In this document: positions 1-9,283 of the stretch, piece after piece
How the letters are laid out: each line of letters opens with the position of its first letter
How positions within the stretch are numbered: position 1 is the stretch's first letter
NCBI GenBank assembly: GCA_963691775.1
Contig: OY829369.1
Span: forward strand, 992,001 to 1,056,000
Reading direction: 5' to 3'
DNA: 64,000 bases
Source of the DNA: JAZBPO01 sp963691775
GTDB taxonomy: Bacteria > Pseudomonadota > Gammaproteobacteria > Pseudomonadales > Azotimanducaceae
The notes under the pieces: model-generated
Databases searched by the model: none
What the model was told of the DNA's origin: nothing
What the model saw: the letters and a program-made list of their open reading frames with translations, nothing else
Translations under genes and position numbers: made by a program

Positions 1-1
1 C

Positions 2-3000
2 GGCGCGGGTACCGTGCAGGTTCTGCCCAGCGCAACTGGCCTCATCGACACGGCGGGCACCAAGACCCTGTCCGGCGGCACCCTTGCCCTTGATTCGGCC
101 GCGGGCGTGATCTGGGCGCTGGGCAATGTGACCCTCGCGAACGAAGCGCAGCTTTCCATCAATGGCGCTGTCGACGTGACGGCCTCTGGCGCTTCGCTGC
201 TGGGCAGCTCCTCCGAAACGCTGTTCATCGACAGCAACGGCGCCCTCGCCTTTCTCGGCACCGGTACCCTGGCAGTTGCCCCCAGCCTGGTGAGCACGGG
301 CCTGACCCGGGTCGGCGGTGCGGGCACGCTGCGCTTCGACGCCTTTGCACAGATCGGCGACCTTGAAGCCACGAATGGCACCCTTTCCTTCACGGGCGGC
401 GGGCTTGGCACCAACCCCACGATCGTCACCCAGGCGCCGGGCGTCATCGACTTCGGCAACGGCTTCACGCTCAACAACGCAGTCTTCCCGACCTCGAACT
501 CAGGAACGATTCTCGGCAACTTCACGCTCGGCGGGGCGCTGACGAGCATCGACTCTGCGATGACCTTCCGGGACGTTGCCATCACGACAACGGGCACGCT
601 CGCGATCAACGCGCCCGTGACGCTCGAAGGCGCGATCACGATCGACGGCGACGTGACCAACAATGATCTACTTCAGATCCAGGGCGTTGATGACTCCGGG
701 CCCAGCGACGCGAACGTGGTGATGCCGAACCTGAACAACCTCGGCACCCTGCGTCTGACCAGCACCGCTGGCAGCTCAGCGAGTGTTCAGCTCCAGATCA
801 ACGGCAGCTTCTCCAACAGCGGCACGATCGAAGTACTCGCCGGTGGCGGCGGGGCCCGCACGATCACCGCAGGCACGCCACTGTTCAACAACGGCAGCCT
901 GACCGTTTCCGCGCCCGCGCTCACGCTGGGCGCTCTGGAGCTGAACGGCGGCAGCGTCGACGGCTCCGGCACGCTCAATCTGACGACGCTGACGCTGAAC
1001 GCTGCGGCGAACCTGGATGCCGACGTCGTCACAGACACCTTCGTATCCAACTTCGGCGACCTCAGCGGCAGCGGCACGCTTACGGTGCTCACTTCCGCTT
1101 CGCTCGGCGGCAGCATGTCTGGCACGGGCCAGACGATCATCGGAACTGGGGCTCAGGCGACCGTCGACAACCTCCTGCGACTGGAGGACGACCGAGTGCT
1201 GCTGACCGATGGCACGCTGGATTTCGTAAACGAGTTCGACAGAATCCAGCTCCAGGACAGTGCGCAGCTCCAGATCGGCTCGACCGGCGTGCTACAGCTG
1301 GACGGCGATCAGCGCGTAGACACGTTCACCCCCTTTGATGTGAACGGCGACCCAACCATCCCGAATACGCGCATCGTCAACGATGGGGTCATCGAAAAAC
1401 TGGACACGGCGGTATCGGGAAGCGCCTCCAGTTCACTGCAGGCGTCCAACCTCGAGCTGAACGGCACGATCAATGTCATCGGTGGCGAACTCGCGATCGA
1501 CCCGCTGCTATTCAACAGATTTGATGAGCAGAACAACACGAACGTCACACTCTCCGAAGGTGTTGCCACCTTCGGCAGCTCATCGGTCCTGACCGGCGGC
1601 GGCAACGGCGTTCAGCTCTTCGGTGGTCAACACGTTTTCGCGCCCGGCGCGGCCGCGTCCGGGACGCTCATCGCAAACGCGCGCATGCTGGAAATCCAGG
1701 ACGATGCGGTGACCACCCCTGTGGAGGGGCTGACAGTCGATGTCTTTGAAAACTTCGGCACAGTAAGCGGTGACGGAAATCTGACGATCCTGAACACCGC
1801 AGCGCTGGGCGGCAGCATGTCTGGCACGGGCCAGACAATCATCGGGACTGGGGCTCAGGCCACCGTCAATGGCTTCCTGGGCCTAGAGGGCGAGCGTGTC
1901 CTGCTGACAGATGGCACGCTGGATTTCGTAAACGAGATCGACAGAATCGAGCTCCAGGACAGCGCGCAGCTCCAGATCGGCTCCAACGGCACGCTTCAGA
2001 TCGACGGCAATCAGCGCGTAGACACGTTCACCCCCTTTGATGCGAACGGCGACCCAACCATCCCGAATACGCGCATCGTCAACGACGGCGTCATCGAAAA
2101 ACTGGACACGGCGTTATCGGGAAGCGCGTTCAGTTCACTGCAGGCGTCCAACCTCGAGCTGAACGGCACGATCAATGTCATCGGTGGCGAACTCTCGATC
2201 GACCCGCTGCTGATCGACATATTCGATGAGCAGAGCCAAACCTCCATAACGCTTGCAGAAGGCGTTGCCACCTTCGGCGACTCATCGGTCCTGACCGGCG
2301 GCGGCAACGGCGTTCAGCTCTTCGGTGGTCAACACGTTTTCGCGCCCGGCGCGGCCGCGTCCGGGACGCTCATCGCAAACGCGCGCATGCTGGAAATCCA
2401 GGACGATGCGGTGACCACCCCTGTGGAGGGGCTGACAGTCGATGTCTTTGAAAACTTCGGCACAGTAAGCGGTGACGGAAATCTGACGATCCTGAACACC
2501 GCAGCGCTGGGCGGCAGCATGTCTGGCACGGGCCAGACAATCATCGGGACTGGGGCTCAGGCCACCGTCAATGGCTTCCTGGGCCTAGAGGGCGAGCGTG
2601 TCCTGCTGACAGATGGCACGCTGGATTTCGTAAACGAGATCGACAGAATCGAGCTCCAGGACAGCGCGCAGCTCCAGATCGGCTCCAACGGCACGCTTCA
2701 GATCGACGGCAATCAGCGCGTAGACACGTTCACCCCCTTTGATGCGAACGGCGACCCAACCATCCCGAATACGCGCATCGTCAACGACGGCGTCATCGAA
2801 AAACTGGACACGGCGTTATCGGGAAGCGCGTTCAGTTCACTGCAGGCGTCCAACCTCGAGCTGAACGGCACGATCAATGTCATCGGTGGCGAACTCTCGA
2901 TCGACCCGCTGCTGATCGACATATTCGATGAGCAGAGCCAAACCTCCATAACGCTTGCAGAAGGCGTTGCCACCTTCGGCGACTCATCGGTCCTGACCGG

Positions 3001-6000
3001 CGGCGGCAACGGCGTTCAGCTCTTCGGTGGTCAACACGTTTTCGCGCCCGGCGCGGCCGCGTCCGGGACGCTCATCGCAAACGCGCGCATGCTGGAAATC
3101 CAGGACGATGCGGTGACCACCCCTGTGGAGGGGCTGACAGTCGATGTCTTTGAAAACTTCGGCACAGTAAGCGGTGACGGAAATCTGACGATCCTGAACA
3201 CCGCAGCGCTGGGCGGCAGCATGTCTGGCACGGGCCAGACAATCATCGGGACTGGGGCTCAGGCCACCGTCAATGGCTTCCTGGGCCTAGAGGGCGAGCG
3301 TGTCCTGCTGACAGATGGCACGCTGGATTTCGCGAATGAATTCGACACCATTCAGCTGCAGGACAGTGCTCAGCTCCAGATCGGCTCGACCGGCACGCTG
3401 CAATTGGATGGCAGTCAGCGCGTAGACACGTTCACCCCCTTTGATGCGAACGGGGACCCAACCACCCAGAATACGCGCATCGTCAATGACGGGGTCATCG
3501 AGAAACTGGACACGGCGGTATCGGGAAGCGCGCCCAGTTCACTGCAGGCGTCCAACCTCGATCTGAACGGCACAATCAACGTCATCGGTGGCGAACTCGC
3601 GATCGACCCGCTTCTCTTCGATACATTCGATGAGCAGAGCCAAACAGTCATAACGCTTGCAGAAGGCGTTGCCACCTTCGGCAACTCATCGATCCTGACC
3701 GGAGGCGGCAACGGCGTTCAGCTCTTCGGCGGTCGACATGTGTTCACGCCCGGCGCGGCCGCGTCCGGGACGCTCATCGCTGACGCGCGCGTGCTGGAAA
3801 TCCAGGACGATGCGGCGACCACCCCGGTGGAGGGTCTGACGGTCGATGCCTTCGAAAGCGGCTTCGGCCTCGATGTAACGGGGGCCGGCAATCTCACCAT
3901 TGTGAGCGCTGCAACGCTAAGAAGCAGCATGTCTGGCACAGGTCAGACAATTCTCGGAGCTGGAGCTCAGGCGACGGTCGAAAATTTCCTTCGCCTTGAA
4001 GGCAATCGGACGCTTGTGAACAACGGCACGCTTAACATCTTGGGCTCGCTCGATCCGCTCCAGGATGCGTCGGTCCGCAACTTCGGCCTGATGAACGTTG
4101 ATCCAGGCGACAACCCGTTCCTTCAGATCGGTTCCACCAATGGCGTTGGACTGCTGGTGAATGAGGCGAGCGGCACCATCGTGATCCGGCCCGCCCCCTT
4201 CCTCGACGAAAATGCGGCGCCTTCAAGCGGTGGGCTCGTGCACGTCCTCACGAACTTCGACAACGCCGGCACCGTGACATTGGAGTCGGGCCTCCTGCGG
4301 CTGTTCGGCGACGGCACCCACACGGGCGCTTTCCAGCTCAGCGGTGCGCTCGAAGGTGGAACGCTCACGGGTGCTCGCATGCGCACCTTCGGGAGCAACG
4401 TGTTCGAAGAAAGCGCATCCGTAACCGGCGTGAGCTTCGGCGTTCAAGGCGGGACAACCACATTCAACGGCTCCCTCGCTGTTGAAAGTGCCTTTGTCTC
4501 GGATGATGGCGTCTTTACGCTGAACACGGATACGTCGGCGCGCTACTTCGGTGTTGATGGTTTTGATGATGTGAGCGCTGAGCTGCCCGCGGCATCTGCC
4601 ACTTTCGGTGGCTCGGGCAACGTAACCGTGACCGAGTACTTCTACTTCGTTGAAGGCGCGATCGAAGGCAGCGGTTTGATTGAGATTCAGCCGACGGCGT
4701 TCGCCGAATTGGGCAGTGCCAACTTCACGTCAGGCACGCCACAGCTTTCGCTGAGCGGCAAAACGATCCGCAACGCCGCCGCGGCCACGGAGCTCTTTGG
4801 CCCTGGCTTCTCCAATACGGTTTTCTACCAGGGTGACCTGCTGGTGCTGAACGGCGGCGTCTTCGAGCAGGTCGGCGACCTGCGCGTAACCGGCCAAGGT
4901 GGCCTCGGTACGTCGATCACCGTAGACGAAGTGACCGGCGGCCAGTTCATCCTTACCGGAACGCTGCAACTCGACGACTCGCTGGCGATCACCGGCGCGG
5001 ATCTCACCGGAGGCGGCCTCAGCATCGGCAACGGCATCGTGAGCCTGAACGACGACCTGACTGTCGGCGCGTTCGAAATGGTCACGGGCACGCTGAACCT
5101 CGATGGCGATCTGACCATCCTGAACACGGCGTCGCTCGGCGGCACACTCTCAGGAAGCGGCCAGACCACCATCGCTGAAACTGCGGTAGCGACAATCGAC
5201 AACTTCCTGACCCTGGGCGGCAATCGCACGCTGCTCAACGAAGGTGCACTCGACCTACTTGCCGATCTAGAGCTCGAGGCAGGTGCAGTGTTCAGGAACC
5301 TCGCCCAATTCAACGCCGGCAGCGAAAACGTCAGCTCGGTGCGCGTCGGCTTCATTGACGGCCAGGGAACCTTCATCAACGAAGCGACGGGGACGATCAC
5401 CGTCAATCTGGCAGAGCGGCTGGCAAGCGAAAACGAAGGCGCTGGCAACGACTCCGGTCCTGGCGAGTTCGACATCTCCGCGGACTTTGACAACGCCGGC
5501 AGCGTGACCGTGCAACAGGGCTATCTCACTCTGAACGGAGCAGGCACGCACACCGGCAGTTTCCAGATCGACGGTGAATTCGTTGGGCTTCTCGAAGACG
5601 AGCCGGCCGGCTTGTACGCCGAAGGCGATCAGCTCTTCACGGAAACGGCCACCGTCACCGGCCTCGCCTTCGGCGTGGACGGCGGAACAACCACCTTCAA
5701 CGGCACACTCGACGTTGACCTCGGCTTCGTTGCGGCGCCGGGCACATTCCTGCTCAACAGCGATACGACGGCGCGCGCCTTCGGCGTCGTCGGTCCAGAG
5801 CTCGACGAACAAGACCCCGAACCCGGAACAGTGGTACTCGGCGGTACCGGCAATCTCACCGTGTCCGAGTACTTCGTTTTCCAGGACGGCACGATCGAGG
5901 GCTCGGGCCGGATCGACGTGCTCCCCAGCGCATATGCAGCCTTCGGCAACGTTGTCGCGCCCACCGAAACCAAGCAATTGACGCTCAAGGGCCGGACACT

Positions 6001-7693
6001 CAGCACTGCGGCCACCACCGGCGTTGACCTCTTCGCCATGGATCCCGAGCAGGGCGGGCGCTTCGTCGCCGCCGATCTCGTGGTCAGCGACGGCGGGCGC
6101 TTCGAGCAGCTTGGCACGCTGCGCGTGGGCTCAGTTGACGGGGCAGGCACATCATTCCTCGCCGATGCGGCGACGGAAGGCAGCATTGCGTTCGCAGGCA
6201 ACACAGACATTGCCGGCGCCTTCAGCGCAACGGGCCTTGAGGTGAGCGGCGGCACCACGACCATAGCAGGCGCTTCGGCAAGCGCTGCACAGACCCTGGT
6301 GAACTTCAATCAGACGGGCGGCGTGCTCGAAGCCAATGCGCCGCTGACGATCAGCGGCACGTCGACGCTGCTCGGCACCCTCGCGGGTTCCGGCGCCGTG
6401 TCGGTGAATGGCACCGCTGCGCTCGGCGGCACTCAGAGCGGCAGCGGCACCACGCGAATCGAGGCCACCGCGGCAGCAACGCTTGCTGACACGGAGTTCT
6501 CTTCCGAACGCACCCTCGAGAACCTCGGCACTCTTGCAGTGTCCGGCAGCGCCATCGGTCTGAACGGCGCCACGTTCGACAACCAGGGCGCCCTCGCCTT
6601 CTCCGCGGCGAGCACGGCCGTGACGGGTTCGGGCACCCTGATCAATAGCGCGGCCGGAACCCTGACCGCCGCTGATCTAAGCCTCGCCGCTGATCTGACC
6701 AACGAGGGTACGGTCACGCTCAGCGGAACGTCCCTCGCACTCGACGGCGCTGCGTTCGAGAACCAGGGCGCTCTGGCGTTCGCTGCCACCAGCACTGAGG
6801 TGAGCGGAACGAACGGCGGATCATTCACGAACACCGGCAGCGGAACCGTTACAGCTGCCGCGCTTGCGCTTGCCGTTGACACGGTTCAGGGCGGCGCGAG
6901 CTTCAGCGCCGACGCGCTCCAGCTGGCGGCCGGCAACAGCTTGTCTCTGCAAGCCGGTGCAACGACTGTAGCCAACGTCTTCAACGCCGCAGGCACGGTG
7001 ACCCTGGCAGGCGGATCGCTCAGCGTGCAAGAGCTTGCTCTGACGGGTGAACTGAATGGCTCTGGCACCGTTTCGGGGCTGGTGACCAACTCGGGCCTCG
7101 TGAGTCCTGGTTTCTCGCCCGGGGCGCTGACGATAGACGGCGACTACATACAGACCGAAGCAGGCACGCTGCGAATCGAAATCGACGGCAGCGCCTCGGA
7201 AGCCGGAACGGACTTCGATCTGCTGGCAGTCAACGGCAACGCCAGCTTCGACGGCACCCTTGAAATCACGGCGCTGGAGGGCTTCACCGGCGATCTGGGG
7301 CAGACCTTCGCACCGATCACCTACGAATCAGGCGAGGGCGCATTCACAACTGTGACACAGGACACCGGGGGGGCCGTATTCGATCCAGTCATCGGCCCAT
7401 CCGGCGTCAACGCGACACTCGCAGAGCTCGACGGAGAGGTGTTCGACCAGGATCCGGACCCGGAACCGATCGACCCTGAAAATCCGCCGGTTCCAGAAAA
7501 TGAAGAGGAAGCGCGGGATATCGCTGAAGAGGTCATCAACGCCTGTCCGGAAGAGCGCGACGAGGTGATTGCCGACAACAATACCGCTCGAGAGCAACAG
7601 AACACGGAGGGTGAGCAGGCCACGCAGATCCAGGCGCCGGACGAAGATTCCGCACCGCCCGGTTCTCAGGGCGTGGGCTGCGTGACGGGCTGA
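2..7693 (+). CDS. Giant TpsA-like exoprotein/adhesin, 5' end outside window
   Basis: The frame is open from base 2, so the N-terminus lies upstream; 2563 residues are visible. The protein consists almost entirely of short Gly/Thr/Asn/Ser-rich beta strands of the kind that form right-handed beta-helices in filamentous haemagglutinin and autotransporter passengers. Residues around 2370-2440 (QTEAGTLRIEIDG and following) match the usual last rungs of such passengers. After them comes an acidic Pro/Glu linker and a tail with two cysteines (NACPEERDE and GVGCVTG), with no beta-barrel. The next gene encodes a TpsB transporter whose ATG shares one base with this stop codon. That supports two-partner secretion, with the product exported to or held at the cell surface. 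The TPS signal domain expected at the N-terminus cannot be seen. Adhesion is inferred, not shown. Confidence 0.85.
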   Translation, partial: GAGTVQVLPSATGLIDTAGTKTLSGGTLALDSAAGVIWALGNVTLANEAQLSINGAVDVTASGASLLGSSSETLFIDSNGALAFLGTGTLAVAPSLVSTGLTRVGGAGTLRFDAFAQIGDLEATNGTLSFTGGGLGTNPTIVTQAPGVIDFGNGFTLNNAVFPTSNSGTILGNFTLGGALTSIDSAMTFRDVAITTTGTLAINAPVTLEGAITIDGDVTNNDLLQIQGVDDSGPSDANVVMPNLNNLGTLRLTSTAGSSASVQLQINGSFSNSGTIEVLAGGGGARTITAGTPLFNNGSLTVSAPALTLGALELNGGSVDGSGTLNLTTLTLNAAANLDADVVTDTFVSNFGDLSGSGTLTVLTSASLGGSMSGTGQTIIGTGAQATVDNLLRLEDDRVLLTDGTLDFVNEFDRIQLQDSAQLQIGSTGVLQLDGDQRVDTFTPFDVNGDPTIPNTRIVNDGVIEKLDTAVSGSASSSLQASNLELNGTINVIGGELAIDPLLFNRFDEQNNTNVTLSEGVATFGSSSVLTGGGNGVQLFGGQHVFAPGAAASGTLIANARMLEIQDDAVTTPVEGLTVDVFENFGTVSGDGNLTILNTAALGGSMSGTGQTIIGTGAQATVNGFLGLEGERVLLTDGTLDFVNEIDRIELQDSAQLQIGSNGTLQIDGNQRVDTFTPFDANGDPTIPNTRIVNDGVIEKLDTALSGSAFSSLQASNLELNGTINVIGGELSIDPLLIDIFDEQSQTSITLAEGVATFGDSSVLTGGGNGVQLFGGQHVFAPGAAASGTLIANARMLEIQDDAVTTPVEGLTVDVFENFGTVSGDGNLTILNTAALGGSMSGTGQTIIGTGAQATVNGFLGLEGERVLLTDGTLDFVNEIDRIELQDSAQLQIGSNGTLQIDGNQRVDTFTPFDANGDPTIPNTRIVNDGVIEKLDTALSGSAFSSLQASNLELNGTINVIGGELSIDPLLIDIFDEQSQTSITLAEGVATFGDSSVLTGGGNGVQLFGGQHVFAPGAAASGTLIANARMLEIQDDAVTTPVEGLTVDVFENFGTVSGDGNLTILNTAALGGSMSGTGQTIIGTGAQATVNGFLGLEGERVLLTDGTLDFANEFDTIQLQDSAQLQIGSTGTLQLDGSQRVDTFTPFDANGDPTTQNTRIVNDGVIEKLDTAVSGSAPSSLQASNLDLNGTINVIGGELAIDPLLFDTFDEQSQTVITLAEGVATFGNSSILTGGGNGVQLFGGRHVFTPGAAASGTLIADARVLEIQDDAATTPVEGLTVDAFESGFGLDVTGAGNLTIVSAATLRSSMSGTGQTILGAGAQATVENFLRLEGNRTLVNNGTLNILGSLDPLQDASVRNFGLMNVDPGDNPFLQIGSTNGVGLLVNEASGTIVIRPAPFLDENAAPSSGGLVHVLTNFDNAGTVTLESGLLRLFGDGTHTGAFQLSGALEGGTLTGARMRTFGSNVFEESASVTGVSFGVQGGTTTFNGSLAVESAFVSDDGVFTLNTDTSARYFGVDGFDDVSAELPAASATFGGSGNVTVTEYFYFVEGAIEGSGLIEIQPTAFAELGSANFTSGTPQLSLSGKTIRNAAAATELFGPGFSNTVFYQGDLLVLNGGVFEQVGDLRVTGQGGLGTSITVDEVTGGQFILTGTLQLDDSLAITGADLTGGGLSIGNGIVSLNDDLTVGAFEMVTGTLNLDGDLTILNTASLGGTLSGSGQTTIAETAVATIDNFLTLGGNRTLLNEGALDLLADLELEAGAVFRNLAQFNAGSENVSSVRVGFIDGQGTFINEATGTITVNLAERLASENEGAGNDSGPGEFDISADFDNAGSVTVQQGYLTLNGAGTHTGSFQIDGEFVGLLEDEPAGLYAEGDQLFTETATVTGLAFGVDGGTTTFNGTLDVDLGFVAAPGTFLLNSDTTARAFGVVGPELDEQDPEPGTVVLGGTGNLTVSEYFVFQDGTIEGSGRIDVLPSAYAAFGNVVAPTETKQLTLKGRTLSTAATTGVDLFAMDPEQGGRFVAADLVVSDGGRFEQLGTLRVGSVDGAGTSFLADAATEGSIAFAGNTDIAGAFSATGLEVSGGTTTIAGASASAAQTLVNFNQTGGVLEANAPLTISGTSTLLGTLAGSGAVSVNGTAALGGTQSGSGTTRIEATAAATLADTEFSSERTLENLGTLAVSGSAIGLNGATFDNQGALAFSAASTAVTGSGTLINSAAGTLTAADLSLAADLTNEGTVTLSGTSLALDGAAFENQGALAFAATSTEVSGTNGGSFTNTGSGTVTAAALALAVDTVQGGASFSADALQLAAGNSLSLQAGATTVANVFNAAGTVTLAGGSLSVQELALTGELNGSGTVSGLVTNSGLVSPGFSPGALTIDGDYIQTEAGTLRIEIDGSASEAGTDFDLLAVNGNASFDGTLEITALEGFTGDLGQTFAPITYESGEGAFTTVTQDTGGAVFDPVIGPSGVNATLAELDGEVFDQDPDPEPIDPENPPVPENEEEARDIAEEVINACPEERDEVIADNNTAREQQNTEGEQATQIQAPDEDSAPPGSQGVGCVTG
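1579..3332 (+). repeat. 702-bp in-frame tandem repeat inside the exoprotein
   Basis: Positions 1579-2630 look base-for-base the same as 2281-3332, giving about 2.5 copies of a 702-bp (234-codon) unit. Diverged copies lie upstream (from about 900) and downstream (to about 3710). The period is a multiple of three, so the frame is kept. Confidence 0.9.
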
Positions 7694-9270
7694 TGAAGAT
7701 GCGAAAGATGACGATCAGACATCGCCTCGGCACTGCGCTCCTCGGCACTACGCTTCTCCTGACCAGCGGCGCGTTGGCGGAACCAAAAGAAGAGGACGGC
7801 GTCGTCTACTTCACGGTCAACGCGTTCGACGTAACCGGAGAGAACCCGCTCAGCACCGCGCGGACGTCCGAGCTCCTCGCGCCCTATCTTGGCGAGCAAG
7901 CCGGTTTCCTGGGCCTTGCAAACGCAGCCGAAGTGCTCGAAGGCGCGATCAGACAGGAAGGCTACGCCTTCCATCGCGTGATTATTCCACCCCAGCGGGC
8001 CCAGGGGACCATCGAGCTCCGCGTGCTCGTCTTCAAGATCGGCGACGTAGTCGTGGAAGGAAACTCCGTATTCGGCACGGACAGCGTGCTGGCCATGTTG
8101 CCCTCCCTGATTGAGGGCCAGACGCCGAACAGCCGGGCGCTGACGCGCGACATGCAGCGCGCAAACACGCACCCCGCCAAGAATCTGACGCTGACCATGC
8201 GGCCGTCCGATGCGGAAGACCGGGTCGACGCGCTGATCACCGTCGACGACAGGAGCCCGCATCGGGTCTTCGCGAATGCAAACAACTGGGGATCGGATGA
8301 AACCGGTCAGGAACGGCTCGCCCTCGGCTACCAGTACTCGAACTTCCTTGACCGAGATCAGGTCATCACCGCGACCTATACGACTTCCCCGCGAGAACTC
8401 GACAACGTTCAACAATATGGCCTGACCTGGCAGATTCCGCTGTACCAGCAGTCTTCGTCGTTAACCTTTCTAGCCAGCTACTCGGACGTTGATTCCGGCG
8501 TCGTGGCCGAGTTCTTCGAGGTCACCGGCGAAGGCACGGTGCTCGGCGCGACCTTCGACCACAGCTTTCTCAACATTGGCCGCTATCGACACGGCGTGCG
8601 CGCTTCGCTCACCGATAAAGCCTTCGACAACGCAGTCGACTTCCTCGGCCAGGACATCGGTACGGATCTGCGCTCGCGCCCGGTGGGCGTCAGCTATTAC
8701 GGCGGCTGGGTCAGCGATCGCGCAAGCCTATCCTTCAGCCTCGGGGTAGACCGCAACCTTCCCTTCGGCGAGCACAACGACACGGACGACTACGAGCTTT
8801 CACGGGTCGGCGCCGACGCGAACTGGTTTGCCGTACGGGCGGCCGGCGCGCTCGACTACAAGATTTCCGGCCCCTGGCTGTTGCGCACCCGCTGGGCAGC
8901 CCAATACGCGGATGAGCCTCTGATCGCGGGTGAGCAGTTCGGCCTTGGCGGCGAGCGTTCCGTGCGGGGCTTCCAGCAGCGCATCGACGCCGCAGACAGA
9001 GGCATCACGGCTGCCGTAGAGCTCTGGCTACCCCGTCCGAACGACAGCACGAATGTGCTTCTGTTCGTCGACGGCGGCGCCGGAACTCGCAAGAAACCGC
9101 AAACCGGCGAAGAGCGCCATCCGGACCTGTTGGGGACGGGGATCGGCTTCCGCTGGAGCATGAACAGCAACGTGTCCGCTTCCCTCGACTGGGGCTACAT
9201 CATCGAGGGCACGTCAGAAGCGAACGACGGCGACAACCGCGTCCATTTCAATCTGACGGCAATGTTCTGA
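7693..9270 (+). CDS. TpsB two-partner secretion outer-membrane transporter (ShlB/FhaC/HecB family)
   Basis: 525 residues. A signal peptide covers about residues 1-29, followed by a POTRA-type region (about 35-155) and a C-terminal beta-barrel. The family motif VRGF, in the context GGERSVRGFQQ near residue 424, is present; in FhaC this loop sits in the channel and is needed for secretion. The ATG overlaps the stop of the upstream exoprotein (TGATG), indicating translational coupling. It would recognise the partner's TPS domain in the periplasm and move it through the outer membrane. The family assignment is secure; the partner is assigned from position. Confidence 0.92.
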   Translation: MKMRKMTIRHRLGTALLGTTLLLTSGALAEPKEEDGVVYFTVNAFDVTGENPLSTARTSELLAPYLGEQAGFLGLANAAEVLEGAIRQEGYAFHRVIIPPQRAQGTIELRVLVFKIGDVVVEGNSVFGTDSVLAMLPSLIEGQTPNSRALTRDMQRANTHPAKNLTLTMRPSDAEDRVDALITVDDRSPHRVFANANNWGSDETGQERLALGYQYSNFLDRDQVITATYTTSPRELDNVQQYGLTWQIPLYQQSSSLTFLASYSDVDSGVVAEFFEVTGEGTVLGATFDHSFLNIGRYRHGVRASLTDKAFDNAVDFLGQDIGTDLRSRPVGVSYYGGWVSDRASLSFSLGVDRNLPFGEHNDTDDYELSRVGADANWFAVRAAGALDYKISGPWLLRTRWAAQYADEPLIAGEQFGLGGERSVRGFQQRIDAADRGITAAVELWLPRPNDSTNVLLFVDGGAGTRKKPQTGEERHPDLLGTGIGFRWSMNSNVSASLDWGYIIEGTSEANDGDNRVHFNLTAMF

Positions 9271-9283
9271 GGGAGCGAGACGG

